The notes under the pieces: generated by a model
What the model was told of the DNA's origin: nothing
Database searches by the model: none
The model's input: the letters and a program-made list of their open reading frames with translations, nothing else
Shown: in pieces, positions 7,098 through 15,435 of the stretch
Numbering within the stretch: position 1 is the first letter of the stretch
Layout of the letters: each line of letters opens with the position of its first letter
Assembly (NCBI RefSeq): GCF_000474275.2
Contig: NZ_ATAE01000031.1
Span: 1 to 64,000 of the forward strand
Source of the DNA: Alkalihalophilus marmarensis DSM 21297
GTDB lineage: Bacteria; Bacillota; Bacilli; Bacillales; Bacillaceae_D
Direction: 5' to 3'
Length of the DNA stretch: 64,000 nucleotides
Program-made: the position numbers and the translations under genes

Positions 7098-8126
7098 TTA
7101 TTTTCCAATTGCTTCAATCTTTTTTAATTGCTCCTCTAAGTTTCTAATATCTTCAGCTTGTGTACCGATATCCTTACTGTTCTTGCTGATCAACGCTAAG
7201 AAGTTACTACGAAGGCGATTAACCACAATCGCCACCTCTTGTCTTGTAATGTTAGCTTGCGGCCGCTTCCCATCAAAGTAACCATTGACTCTTGCTTCTC
7301 TCCAATGTTCCTCAGCCCACACACTCACTGGTAAATTATCTTTATTAAGAGCAGCCACTGTTTGTTTCATTTGCTCCAACTCTCTACTCATTTGTTCTAA
7401 TTGTTGTCTCATTCGTTCTTCCTCCTTTTTGATCGCTGCCACGGTTTGTGGACCAGCAATTCCATCTACTGTGATACTTAGTACTCTTTGTGCGTTACGA
7501 ACCGCTTGTGTAGTTAATACTCCATATATTCCGTCAGCTGTACCTACATCAAAGCCAATTGTATTTAGTAATTGCTGCAGCTCTGCAACCCCCTGCCCTC
7601 GATCCCCCTGCTTGAAGGTTGTTTGACTCGGATTGCTAATAGAGATTGGAGAGCCTTGTACATCTCTTCTGAATTGAGTCATGCTAATTGCAGGGCATAC
7701 CTTCCATGCATAACCCGGCATTTCACTATGGCCTTGAATAGTTGCACTTTGTGGCAAGACACTCGGCAGGTGAACTTGAAACAACCACAAGGCCGCTTCA
7801 TATTGCTCTTTTGTCGGTATCTGAGTCCTAAAGTCACCAACCATGCAAACGCCCAAGGAATGGCGGTTACTGTTGCCCACATGAGGAGTTTGTATGTCAT
7901 GATCCGCACACCAGTAAATCGTTCCATCCCTCATGATCACGTAATGGTAAGCCATAATAGACCAATCATTCGTGTTGATATGATAGTTGGCAAAGGCTTC
8001 AGGGCTGCCACTTGTGGTAAGTGAGTGGTGCAGCACCCAAAACCGAATCGCATTCAATTGCCGCCTGGTCACTTTCTTTGTCCGGTGCCGGGGCATTTTA
8101 TTACGAATATCTATAATTTTACTCAT
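7098..8126 (-). CDS. Endolysin: N-acetylmuramoyl-L-alanine amidase
   Basis: 342 aa. The Amidase_2 domain (residues 25-150) has the zinc ligand patterns WVLHHSLT, QGHSEM and WKVCPA. It is followed by a PG_binding_1 domain (170-230, FKQGDRGQGVAELQQLL) and a coiled tail. It cleaves the bond between MurNAc and the stem peptide, releasing virions once the holin opens the membrane. It overlaps the holin gene end by 4 bases and ends the late operon. Confidence 0.92.
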   Translation of the reverse strand: MSKIIDIRNKMPRHRTKKVTRRQLNAIRFWVLHHSLTTSGSPEAFANYHINTNDWSIMAYHYVIMRDGTIYWCADHDIQTPHVGNSNRHSLGVCMVGDFRTQIPTKEQYEAALWLFQVHLPSVLPQSATIQGHSEMPGYAWKVCPAISMTQFRRDVQGSPISISNPSQTTFKQGDRGQGVAELQQLLNTIGFDVGTADGIYGVLTTQAVRNAQRVLSITVDGIAGPQTVAAIKKEEERMRQQLEQMSRELEQMKQTVAALNKDNLPVSVWAEEHWREARVNGYFDGKRPQANITRQEVAIVVNRLRSNFLALISKNSKDIGTQAEDIRNLEEQLKKIEAIGK

Positions 8127-8569
8127 GCTACCCCTCCTTTGTGGTCATCATCATCAAACAACTTTATAGCTTTCATAATAGGTGACGGCAATCTCATACC
8201 GATCTTGCCAAGGTTCTCCGCGATTGATATTAATTCGTTCACAAGGTAATAAAGTACGGATGCTCCTACTACGCTTAAATGGAACTCTCCAATGGATAAA
8301 GGATCACCCGCAAGTTCTGTGTAAATGATGTCAATTTGAAAGGCTAAGGCTACAATTCCAAAGATCATAAACTTACGAGCAATACCCCAAAACCCTTCCA
8401 CTGCACTCAACTCATCATTTCTCCATGCAGCTACCAAACCCGTAATCCAATCAAACGTTACAAAAAAGATAAGAGCAGTCAGAAACACTGACCACTCTCC
8501 CCACAAAAATGATATGACACCTGCCCCAAACCCGACTGAAGCCTTGGCTACATTAATTGAATCGAACAT
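8123..8569 (-). CDS. Phage holin (Phage_holin_4 type)
   Basis: 148 aa from the ATG at 8569 with GGGGAGGAG seven bases upstream. Three membrane segments are visible (about 12-35, 60-80 and 95-115), with the central DWITGLVAAW typical of toxin-secretion/lysis holins. It permeabilises the membrane for the adjacent amidase. Confidence 0.85.
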   Translation of the reverse strand: MFDSINVAKASVGFGAGVISFLWGEWSVFLTALIFFVTFDWITGLVAAWRNDELSAVEGFWGIARKFMIFGIVALAFQIDIIYTELAGDPLSIGEFHLSVVGASVLYYLVNELISIAENLGKIGMRLPSPIMKAIKLFDDDDHKGGVA

Positions 8570-8589
8570 ATCTCGTCTCCTCCCCAAAA

Positions 8590-8608
8590 TAAAAAAGCCT
8601 TAAGGCTT
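8590..8608 (-). terminator. Short hairpin terminator upstream of holin
   Basis: AAGCC-TTAA-GGCTT is followed by TTTTA on the minus strand, just after the 57-aa gene and before the holin. It may attenuate entry into the lysis genes. Confidence 0.55.
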
Positions 8609-8782
8609 CTAATTGTTAGTTCCATTAAAATACGGATCGTGTCTGAGCTGATTATATATGTTCAAAGTCCGATCAAGTTGCCTCATAATCCCTTCTTTTT
8701 CTTCTACCGTCTTATCCGGCAGCTGTGCGACTAATTGATCAATCTCATTTTTTAGAATCTGAATGGTTGTCTTAGTTGTCAT
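8609..8782 (-). CDS. Small late-operon protein (57 aa)
   Basis: 57 aa, ATG at 8782, AAAGGAG nine bases upstream. It is helical and charged (KNEIDQLVAQL, then EEKEGIMRQLDRTLNIYNQL). It overlaps the next upstream gene by 11 bases in a tight late operon between tail and holin. No family is recognised. Confidence 0.65.
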   Translation of the reverse strand: MTTKTTIQILKNEIDQLVAQLPDKTVEEKEGIMRQLDRTLNIYNQLRHDPYFNGTNN

Positions 8783-8918
8783 CGTTAGCAGCTCCTTTCA
8801 GTTGTTCATTCTCTTTCATAAGATCCGTAACCTGAACCTTTAAAACAGCATTATCTTTCATCACTTGAGCTAATTGATTCGTTAACACTTCAATTACTTC
8901 TCCTGCATTCACGTTCAT
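8772..8918 (-). CDS. Small coiled-coil late-operon protein (48 aa)
   Basis: 48 aa, ATG at 8918 with AAGGAGG seven bases upstream. Heptad-like hydrophobics run throughout (VIEVLTNQLAQVMKDNAVL). It sits between the tail protein and holin, where small XkdX-type or hinge proteins are often found. Function unknown. Confidence 0.65.
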   Translation of the reverse strand: MNVNAGEVIEVLTNQLAQVMKDNAVLKVQVTDLMKENEQLKGAANDDN

Positions 8919-8933
8919 TTCAATTCCTCCTTA

Positions 8934-11234
8934 TTATGCAGTCCCTAATGTAACCCACGTTCCGTTAATGTAAGCGTAGATCCCTTGAACTCCATTACGT
9001 GCCCCATACACAATCGAACCGCCTGGCAATGTTCCTGCAACCCCGCCTTGATAGGTTAATTGCAGTCGGTTAACGCCTGTTATAACAGCTGGTAACTGAG
9101 AATCTAAAATACTTGTCCCTTGCGTCATTACTGGACTACCATTCACATTTACAGAGTAACCAGAGTTTGTGGTTAAGCTAATACCGTAAGCACCATTAAA
9201 TATAAGGTTACTAAGTGGAGCTAGAATACTGATGTTATCTGATCCTGCTGGTGACTCAATCCTCGAACCACCTGTACCGCTTCCTCTGAAAAATATTGCT
9301 TTATAACTTGTATCTGTAAAGGTGTAACCTAAATGTAAGTGCTGCCCTATATAAGCGTTTGTACCAACTTGAATAGTAGATCCTGATTGAATCCTCGCTC
9401 CTGTTAGTGTTCCTACAAACGTTCCTGTTACCCCAACCAGTTCACCGGTAATAACAGCGTTCTGCATAGTGGCATCAATGATCGTTCCCCTTCTCATAGT
9501 GGCATCTAAAAAGGTTGCCTGACTCGATGAGAGTTGACCAGTAATTGTGGCATCTTGAATGGTGGCACTTATGATCCGTCCTCGATCCATTGTTGCACTC
9601 ATAAAAGTTGCTTTAGATGCGGTTATGGTTCCAGTTATAGTTGCCCCTGAAGAAATTACGGAACCAGTTAAAACTAGATTCCTTGCAGCTACATCCCCAC
9701 TAAAATAACCCTCATAATCTTGAGGGTTGCTGATCACATCCATGATCTTTTGTTCAGCTTCTTCAATCGTGATCCCGCCAACTTCTATTTCAAGCATGGC
9801 ATCTTCTAATTCTTTTTTTGCGTCCTCTAATCGTTGTTCTGTTCTTTCAATCTCAAGGTACGCTTCATCAATTCTTAGCTGCGCTTCATCAATCTTTCTT
9901 TGAGCTTCTTCCAGCACCTTGTTCGCTTTATCTTGAGCGCCTTCTGGGGTTTCTTTGTTATCCCAATTTCCCTGTTTATCGTTTAACGTGCGCTCTAAAT
10001 CGGTTAATCTAAGAGAGCCCGCAAACACATTACGGTAATTGTCCAAAGTGATCTCAGAAGCTGATGGATCATTCAAATCAAGAACATAGGCAACAACGGT
10101 AGCTTCTACTTCCATGCGCGGTTTGAGGAATTTATCAACCCCACCCACTATATCGCCTAGCCTTACCCTTTCATGTTCATACCCCGTGTAATTTTCTAAC
10201 GTGAGAACATTCAGGCGGTAAGAAGTAAATGGCTTGTTCCTTTTTTGTAGGTCATTCCATGTAGCAAGCAAAAGTTCACCCGCATCTTCTTCTTGGCCGT
10301 CATACATACCGAAACGATGTTTCCTACCACGATCATACCCCCAATTTTGCAGAGCTTGTTGATCACCTACCCATGACTGTCCTCTCGGTTTATCAACCGG
10401 ATCGCCATTCGCAACAGACCATTCTACATCGGCAAATGTTAATCGCGGTCCATCATTTTCTCCTGAAGCCCCTCGACCATACAAAGCTGTCTTTATGCCT
10501 TCCGATTCAGTCACCCGTTCTACATCAATAATGTCTTTCCCGAACACAAAGGTTTTTTCGATTCGCAACCCTCGTTGTTCTTCTATATCAATGTAACGTC
10601 TTACCACTTGATTACCGTCAATTTCAATACGGTACCGAACTTCACCACCGAATAAATCGAGCAGCTGCATAACTGCTTCTTTGACGGTTATGTCTTTTAA
10701 GTTAACATTGTACCGTCCTAGATTAGCGACTCTCCCTACTCTCCAACGTGTAGCCTGTAGAACTGTGGATAAGGCTGTTGATAACGTCACTTCATTTGCT
10801 TGATATCCTGAGATAAAGTCGTCAATTAGCTCATAATCTCCACCTTCAGCAAATACTTGCTTGCGTGGTACATTTCCATCATTTATGTCGGTTGGTGTCC
10901 GAATAATAAATTCAACAAAGTTCCCATCATGATCACGTATGACCGCTCTACCATCATTTTCAATGTAACCAACGTTTTCATGATCAGCTGGAACTTCAAA
11001 TTCAAGACTGACTTCTCCGTTTAATTGTTCGGTATATCGACCATTGAAGTAAGGTATAGTTCGATCTTCAGCAGGCGGTGCAGGCGGCACTTCACTGCCG
11101 TAGAACATACTAGCCATTTGTTGTATCTCCATGCCCTGTGTAGACATTTTCGTGTATGGATCAGCAGGCAGAAGGATAAGCCTTAAAATTTCGTCCTTAT
11201 CATAAATCCAAATGGGTGAGCGTTTTGTACTCAT
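8934..11234 (-). CDS. Tail-associated protein (Tal) with prophage-tail endopeptidase-like N-terminus
   Basis: 766 aa from the ATG at 11234 (AAAGGAGG upstream; the open frame starts 12 codons earlier without a site). The first about 400 residues resemble the phage minor structural/Tal baseplate hub. Residues about 430-500 form a heptad coiled coil rich in Glu/Lys. Then come short repeats with recurring ATM-x-x-G-x-I-I and ATITG motifs that suggest a beta-helix, and a Gly-rich C-terminal domain. It forms the tail tip and may degrade or bind the cell wall. Confidence 0.82.
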   Translation of the reverse strand: MSTKRSPIWIYDKDEILRLILLPADPYTKMSTQGMEIQQMASMFYGSEVPPAPPAEDRTIPYFNGRYTEQLNGEVSLEFEVPADHENVGYIENDGRAVIRDHDGNFVEFIIRTPTDINDGNVPRKQVFAEGGDYELIDDFISGYQANEVTLSTALSTVLQATRWRVGRVANLGRYNVNLKDITVKEAVMQLLDLFGGEVRYRIEIDGNQVVRRYIDIEEQRGLRIEKTFVFGKDIIDVERVTESEGIKTALYGRGASGENDGPRLTFADVEWSVANGDPVDKPRGQSWVGDQQALQNWGYDRGRKHRFGMYDGQEEDAGELLLATWNDLQKRNKPFTSYRLNVLTLENYTGYEHERVRLGDIVGGVDKFLKPRMEVEATVVAYVLDLNDPSASEITLDNYRNVFAGSLRLTDLERTLNDKQGNWDNKETPEGAQDKANKVLEEAQRKIDEAQLRIDEAYLEIERTEQRLEDAKKELEDAMLEIEVGGITIEEAEQKIMDVISNPQDYEGYFSGDVAARNLVLTGSVISSGATITGTITASKATFMSATMDRGRIISATIQDATITGQLSSSQATFLDATMRRGTIIDATMQNAVITGELVGVTGTFVGTLTGARIQSGSTIQVGTNAYIGQHLHLGYTFTDTSYKAIFFRGSGTGGSRIESPAGSDNISILAPLSNLIFNGAYGISLTTNSGYSVNVNGSPVMTQGTSILDSQLPAVITGVNRLQLTYQGGVAGTLPGGSIVYGARNGVQGIYAYINGTWVTLGTA

Positions 11235-11257
11235 TCGGTTCCTCCTTTCATAAAATA

Positions 11258-11283
11258 AAAAAGCCAACAAATTAATGTTGACT
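11258..11283 (-). terminator. Terminator after lipoprotein gene
   Basis: On the minus strand the GTCAACA / TGTTGGC stem is followed by TTTTTTATTTT. It separates the lipoprotein pair from the Tal gene. Confidence 0.65.
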
Positions 11284-11318
11284 TGAGTCTTCTAATTAAA
11301 CTAAGCGTAATAAGATAG

Positions 11319-11825
11319 CTATTCAATATTTAAAGCGAAAGCATAACTTGCAACACCTTGTTCCCAATGTGCCAATACTTCGTAAATAACTCTACCTTTA
11401 TCCGAAAGAACTACTTTATTTGATTCGCTTTTTATATTGTGATCTTCCTCCCATATTCTCACTGTATAACTAGCTGGTTGTTCATCAAACTCAAGTTCGA
11501 TATTGGTGTCTACTGTTACTGACATTGGATTATTGTTTTTAACTAATTCTGGAGGTGCAACAGAATCTGCTTCTATTCCACTGCCTGTCTCGTCAATCCA
11601 ACTATAAGTACCAAGAGTTGGACTAAGGGGTTCTTCTCCAACATAAACAGTTAAACTTGGCGGTTTAGGAAGGATATATTTCGAAGAATCATCCAAAGAT
11701 TCGTCATTACTATCTTCCAAAACTGTAACATCGTAATCAGGTGATTCACTTATAGTATTTATGTCAGAACAACCCATTAAAAGAAATATAAGAGTTATAG
11801 TAAAAAGTAAAAATTTAAAATTCAT
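11319..11825 (-). CDS. Prophage lipoprotein within tail operon (168 aa)
   Basis: 168 aa. Signal peptide with lipobox LMGC (Cys19), an Asp/Ser-rich linker, then a beta-rich domain (SLTVYVGEEPLSPTLGTYSW, later SYTVRIWEED) that looks immunoglobulin-like. AAGGGGGAG precedes the ATG. It interrupts the tail operon, is followed by its own terminator, and shows no homology to tail proteins, so it is probably cargo acting at the membrane or wall. Confidence 0.72.
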   Translation of the reverse strand: MNFKFLLFTITLIFLLMGCSDINTISESPDYDVTVLEDSNDESLDDSSKYILPKPPSLTVYVGEEPLSPTLGTYSWIDETGSGIEADSVAPPELVKNNNPMSVTVDTNIELEFDEQPASYTVRIWEEDHNIKSESNKVVLSDKGRVIYEVLAHWEQGVASYAFALNIE

Positions 11826-11851
11826 CGCCCACTCCCCCTTAAGCTACTCTT

Positions 11852-12244
11852 TTAGTTGTAAGTATTTTCATCGTCCTGAGCAAAACAGCCCACCTCTTCA
11901 TAAGGTACAAACTGATTTATTCCAGTGTGTATAGAATAATCATTAATATTTACTCTATGCATGTAATACCCCCCGTAATCTGCAGTTGGCGCGTCGGTAG
12001 TTTGCCAATAGAGAAAATAATCCCCCTTATGTTCACTTTTATTTTCGTGGATAACAGCACAGATTTTTGTGAATTCTATGTGCCTTTTTGAATATCCATT
12101 TTCAATCATTATATCTAACTTAAGTAGTTCCTCTTTTACTCTATTACTATCTATACCTAATTCTTCCGGTATAAAAGATTCACTACAGCCAGACAATAAA
12201 ATAACCCCAAAAACAAATACTAATAATAAAGTTGTACGTTTCAT
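11852..12244 (-). CDS. Prophage lipoprotein within tail operon (130 aa)
   Basis: 130 aa. Signal peptide with lipobox LSGC (Cys20). The mature part is about 110 residues, ending in a compact domain with two Cys and many aromatics (YFLYWQTTD, YGGYYMHRVN). AAAGGTAACG precedes the ATG. It lies 26 bases upstream of the second lipoprotein, so they form a pair. The family is not recognised; a receptor-blocking or superinfection-exclusion role is inferred. Confidence 0.72.
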   Translation of the reverse strand: MKRTTLLLVFVFGVILLSGCSESFIPEELGIDSNRVKEELLKLDIMIENGYSKRHIEFTKICAVIHENKSEHKGDYFLYWQTTDAPTADYGGYYMHRVNINDYSIHTGINQFVPYEEVGCFAQDDENTYN

Positions 12245-12346
12245 AAAACGTTACCTTTCGTAGATATTTTATATTCCCATTAACTTTACCAAAGATATAC
12301 AAATTTAGGAATATAAAAATAGAGCATACGAGAAGTAACTAGCCTC

Positions 12347-12493
12347 CTACATACTGTTCCCATAATCCCCAGCCAAGAAAGCCACACCGCTATCTTCTAA
12401 ATGTTCATACACTTGAGGTTTTAAAACTTCAGGTACATCTTCAAAATTCAACTTGTCCAAAATCACTCTTTGCGTTAATAGTAATGCCATCAT
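12347..12493 (-). CDS. Small tail-region protein (48 aa)
   Basis: 48 aa from the ATG at 12493 (AGGAG eight bases upstream); the longer open frame to 12547 lacks a site. The sequence ILDKLNFEDVPEVLKPQVYEHLED and the acidic end resemble small XkdX-like or CD1375-like proteins that follow fibre genes in Gram-positive phages. Confidence 0.7.
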   Translation of the reverse strand: MMALLLTQRVILDKLNFEDVPEVLKPQVYEHLEDSGVAFLAGDYGNSM

Positions 12494-12543
12494 TTCATCA
12501 TCTCCTATGAGTTTATTTAATATCGAAAACAAAAAACGAACCA

Positions 12544-12942
12544 TCATGAATGCACCGTTATTATAAGTTCGGTAAGTACATCTTCATGAAAGTCCGCTTT
12601 TTCAGATAAAGCTTTATTTTGTGCCTTGAGCAATTGATTTTCTTTTGCTAAATCTTCAATGCTCGGTGTATAAGGTGCTAATTCTTCCACTGGTTGCTCA
12701 ATAACTTCATACAATCGTATTACTTTATCTTCTCGTATTTCGTAGCTGCTAAATCGTAAATAGTGAGTATCAGGATCAAATTCAGGTTTATCTTCAATCA
12801 AAGGAAGCCAACCTTCTTCTTTGATATCTTCTTCAGGAAGGAGGTGAAACCCTGAAACGGTTGTTCCGTCTTTCTTTGTCCATGTTTTAGGTAAACGACC
12901 CGAAAGAGTGACCTCGCCATCTTTGACATGTGCATATGCCAT
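12544..12942 (-). CDS. XkdW-like tail protein
   Basis: 132 aa. It opens with MAYAHVKDGEVTLSGRLPKTW, then has a central beta region and a C-terminal coiled coil (SIEDLAKENQLLKAQNKAL). It resembles XkdW-type proteins near tail fibres of PBSX-like and other Bacillus prophages, possibly fibre chaperones. RBS AGAGGTG. It lies 11 bases after the glycine-rich fibre gene. Confidence 0.6.
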   Translation of the reverse strand: MAYAHVKDGEVTLSGRLPKTWTKKDGTTVSGFHLLPEEDIKEEGWLPLIEDKPEFDPDTHYLRFSSYEIREDKVIRLYEVIEQPVEELAPYTPSIEDLAKENQLLKAQNKALSEKADFHEDVLTELIITVHS

Positions 12943-12953
12943 ATTTTCACCTC

Positions 12954-13814
12954 TTATTCATCTAATGTTCTTGTGGACGGAAACTGTCTTTCTGTCCCTG
13001 GAAATATAATTCTAACTGCTCCTTGCGCTCCTGCTGCTCCAGCTCTTGATGAGTTTTGCGATTGTCTACCGCCACCGCCTCCGCCACCATATAAGCCGCC
13101 AGCTCCGGCAGTTAAAGTTCCGAATTCACCGTCTTGCCCATTACTCCCTCCGCCACCTGCTCCACCTCTAGCGGTTGTACTGTTCCCGCCTATAACTCCG
13201 TTACTTCCATCCGTCCCGGAAGATCCTCTTCCATACACACCTACACCACCGCCTCCGCCACCAATTGTTCCATGACCTCCTGTAGCGCTAGTATATGTTC
13301 CACCTCGTCCACCTCGCCCACCCGATCCAATAACTCCGTAGCCGCCCGCACCGCCGCCACCGCCACCGACTCTCATGACTCCTTGCTGTGATCCAAGACC
13401 TGCCGATCCACCGCTCCAACCTTCTCCTGTGTGTACCGTTCCACCGTTTATACCTGAACTTCCATTTGCTCTAACTAATGTAGTGCCATTTGACCGAATT
13501 GACGAGTGTCCTCCTGCGCTCCAAGATCTAGCTGAGCCCCCGGAAGCTCCACCTGCTCCCACTTCAATTGTTAAGACTTGTCCCGGTGATACTTGCACAT
13601 CATTCACGTAAGCAAGCGCTCCACCACCGCCACCTCCGGCATTATGGTTGGTGTCAACATTTTGACCACTAGCCCCACCTCCAATACATACTGCCGAGAT
13701 AGATGTTACCCCTGCTGGAACTACCCATTCCATTGTTCCAACTTCATCAAATAAAACTTGACCGACCGCTTCACCGTTTCTTCCTGAGGACATTCTCATT
13801 CTATCCGCTAACAT
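12954..13814 (-). CDS. Glycine-rich tail fibre / receptor-binding protein
   Basis: 286 aa. After a short N-terminus comes the motif VPAGVTSISAVCIGGG, typical of Gly-rich fibre domains, then about 200 residues of glycine clusters separated by polar loops. Such domains fold as polyglycine II sandwiches that display receptor-binding loops. The start overlaps the upstream fibre gene (TAATG). It probably sets host range at the fibre tip. Confidence 0.75.
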   Translation of the reverse strand: MLADRMRMSSGRNGEAVGQVLFDEVGTMEWVVPAGVTSISAVCIGGGASGQNVDTNHNAGGGGGGALAYVNDVQVSPGQVLTIEVGAGGASGGSARSWSAGGHSSIRSNGTTLVRANGSSGINGGTVHTGEGWSGGSAGLGSQQGVMRVGGGGGGAGGYGVIGSGGRGGRGGTYTSATGGHGTIGGGGGGVGVYGRGSSGTDGSNGVIGGNSTTARGGAGGGGSNGQDGEFGTLTAGAGGLYGGGGGGGRQSQNSSRAGAAGAQGAVRIIFPGTERQFPSTRTLDE

Positions 13815-15103
13815 TAAAACTCACCTACCAAGCAACCTAACCATGATGCGCCTTGATCATAGGTTACAAATGTTAAAACATAGGTTTTGCTTGCGCCTGA
13901 AAGATCAGGAATCTGACCATCTTTCCACTTCACATTAAAATTCCATGTGATAGGCGCTGGATCTGAATGTTGATTAATAACAGCTGTTCCTGACAAAGAA
14001 TAGTTAGAATGATAGGTTGTTGTATTTAAGATACTGATAACTTTTGAACCTGAAGTTGTGAAATCAATATTAGTCAAAGGGAATTGACTGAAGTTTAAGG
14101 CTACGTTATTTTCTGTGCTTAAATATCGTTCCTGCACACTTCTTGTTCTTAGATTTCCAGTAACTTCATCCCCTGCTTTGTTAACAGGTGTAAAACCTAA
14201 TGAGTTTTGTTTTCCTGCTGTCACTTGATCAGTATACTCTATGGCATTTTGTTCAGCAGCTGCAGCTTCTTCTTGAACAGTTTGAAAAGTAATCTTTTCG
14301 TTCAATTCTTCTTGCAGCCCTTCAACTTCGCTGATTAAATGACCGTGTGAAGAAGGTGTGAATTCAGTCGGCTTATCCTCTAATTCGTCCCATGTAGTGA
14401 CAGTTGAAAAGTTTTCAAGCTGTTGATTCGTGTAATCCTTCGCGTTCTGCTCGGCTTGATTGGCTTTATCCTGCGACCCTTCAACCGTTTCAGCTCCTAC
14501 ATCTGCAGCCGCAAGTTGAACTTCTCCACTCTTACCGTTAACTGAAGTGACCAAGTTCCCATCTAATGCATCTTGGATCAAATCACCTTGCTGTTTAGCG
14601 TAATCACCTTGTTCTTTGGCATATTGCGCTTGTGACTCTGCTTGACCAGCGGCTTGTTCTGCAAGGCTTGTAGATTCTCCGATACTTGATAAAGCTGTTT
14701 CCATTTCGATCAACTTATCATCAACCAAAGATGCTTGGTGTTGAGCAATCTCCGCTTTTTCATCTGCATTAGCAGCTGATTGATTAGCGGTTGAAATAGC
14801 TTGATCCGCTTCTTCTAATTTACCTTCAACAAGTGATCCCTGGCTCTTTGCATAGTCGCCTTGTTCCAATGCATAATCCGCTGATTGATTCGCTTCAATT
14901 GTGGCCTGCTCCATTGATTCAATGGTTTGATTAGCTGAAGATAACACACTTTCTACTTCAACTAGTTTAGGCTGCACTTTATCAGCTTCAGCCTTTGCAT
15001 AATCTCCTTGTTGCATGGCGTATTCTGCAGCTGCGTTATTATCCACACTTCTTATTTGTTGATCTGTATAATCTTTTGCTTTCTTTAGTGTAATCGGATC
15101 CAT
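13814..15103 (-). CDS. Coiled-coil tail fibre protein
   Basis: 429 aa from the ATG at 15103 (TAATG overlap with the upstream gene, GGGTGGT site). Residues 1-190 are a long coiled coil with the motif QGDYAK or EQGDYAK recurring three times about every 44 or 88 residues and related heptads between. Then come a phage-fibre knob (VTSVNGKSGEVQL), trimer-type segments and a beta-rich C-terminus. It probably carries the glycine-rich tip protein encoded next. Confidence 0.8.
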   Translation of the reverse strand: MDPITLKKAKDYTDQQIRSVDNNAAAEYAMQQGDYAKAEADKVQPKLVEVESVLSSANQTIESMEQATIEANQSADYALEQGDYAKSQGSLVEGKLEEADQAISTANQSAANADEKAEIAQHQASLVDDKLIEMETALSSIGESTSLAEQAAGQAESQAQYAKEQGDYAKQQGDLIQDALDGNLVTSVNGKSGEVQLAAADVGAETVEGSQDKANQAEQNAKDYTNQQLENFSTVTTWDELEDKPTEFTPSSHGHLISEVEGLQEELNEKITFQTVQEEAAAAEQNAIEYTDQVTAGKQNSLGFTPVNKAGDEVTGNLRTRSVQERYLSTENNVALNFSQFPLTNIDFTTSGSKVISILNTTTYHSNYSLSGTAVINQHSDPAPITWNFNVKWKDGQIPDLSGASKTYVLTFVTYDQGASWLGCLVGEF

Positions 15104-15435
15104 TAGATTACCACCCACTTAGAACCGTCATACAAATATGCTTCTCCTGTATCTAATTCATAAAAAGAAGATGCCTTAATCACATTAGATGGTTTGCTTT
15201 CACTGGAATACCCTACATAACTAGAGGGCTTATTATTTAATTGGTTGATGATGGTTCTAAGACTTTGCACTTCTTCTTTTAATGTTCTTAATTCGTTAAA
15301 GAGCTGCGTGTCTCTTGTGGGTAGCGGATTACCGGTTCCCGTCACTAAGAATTGACCATTTGATCCTAGATGTTGCGGGAGAAATCCAGCAGGGAAGCCC
15401 GGTGATGGGTTACTTTCTCTTTTTAGTTGTGTCAC
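15103..15435 (-). CDS. Minor tail protein (fibre-associated)
   Basis: About 110 aa from the GTG at 15435 with AAGGTGG five bases upstream; a GTG three codons earlier is possible. It has a short coiled coil in the middle (LFNELRTLKEEVQSLRTIINQL) and a C-terminal YLYDGSKWVVI motif common in baseplate and fibre proteins. It sits between Dit and the fibre. Confidence 0.65.
   Translation of the reverse strand: MTQLKRESNPSPGFPAGFLPQHLGSNGQFLVTGTGNPLPTRDTQLFNELRTLKEEVQSLRTIINQLNNKPSSYVGYSSESKPSNVIKASSFYELDTGEAYLYDGSKWVVI

Noticed and set aside
7285-8024. Plus-strand frames over the amidase
   Set aside because: Antisense shadows with Cys/Ser-rich composition; the amidase on the other strand is unmistakable.
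12928-13611. Plus-strand Pro/Cys-rich frames over the fibre gene
   Set aside because: Antisense of glycine codons gives proline; no start signals.
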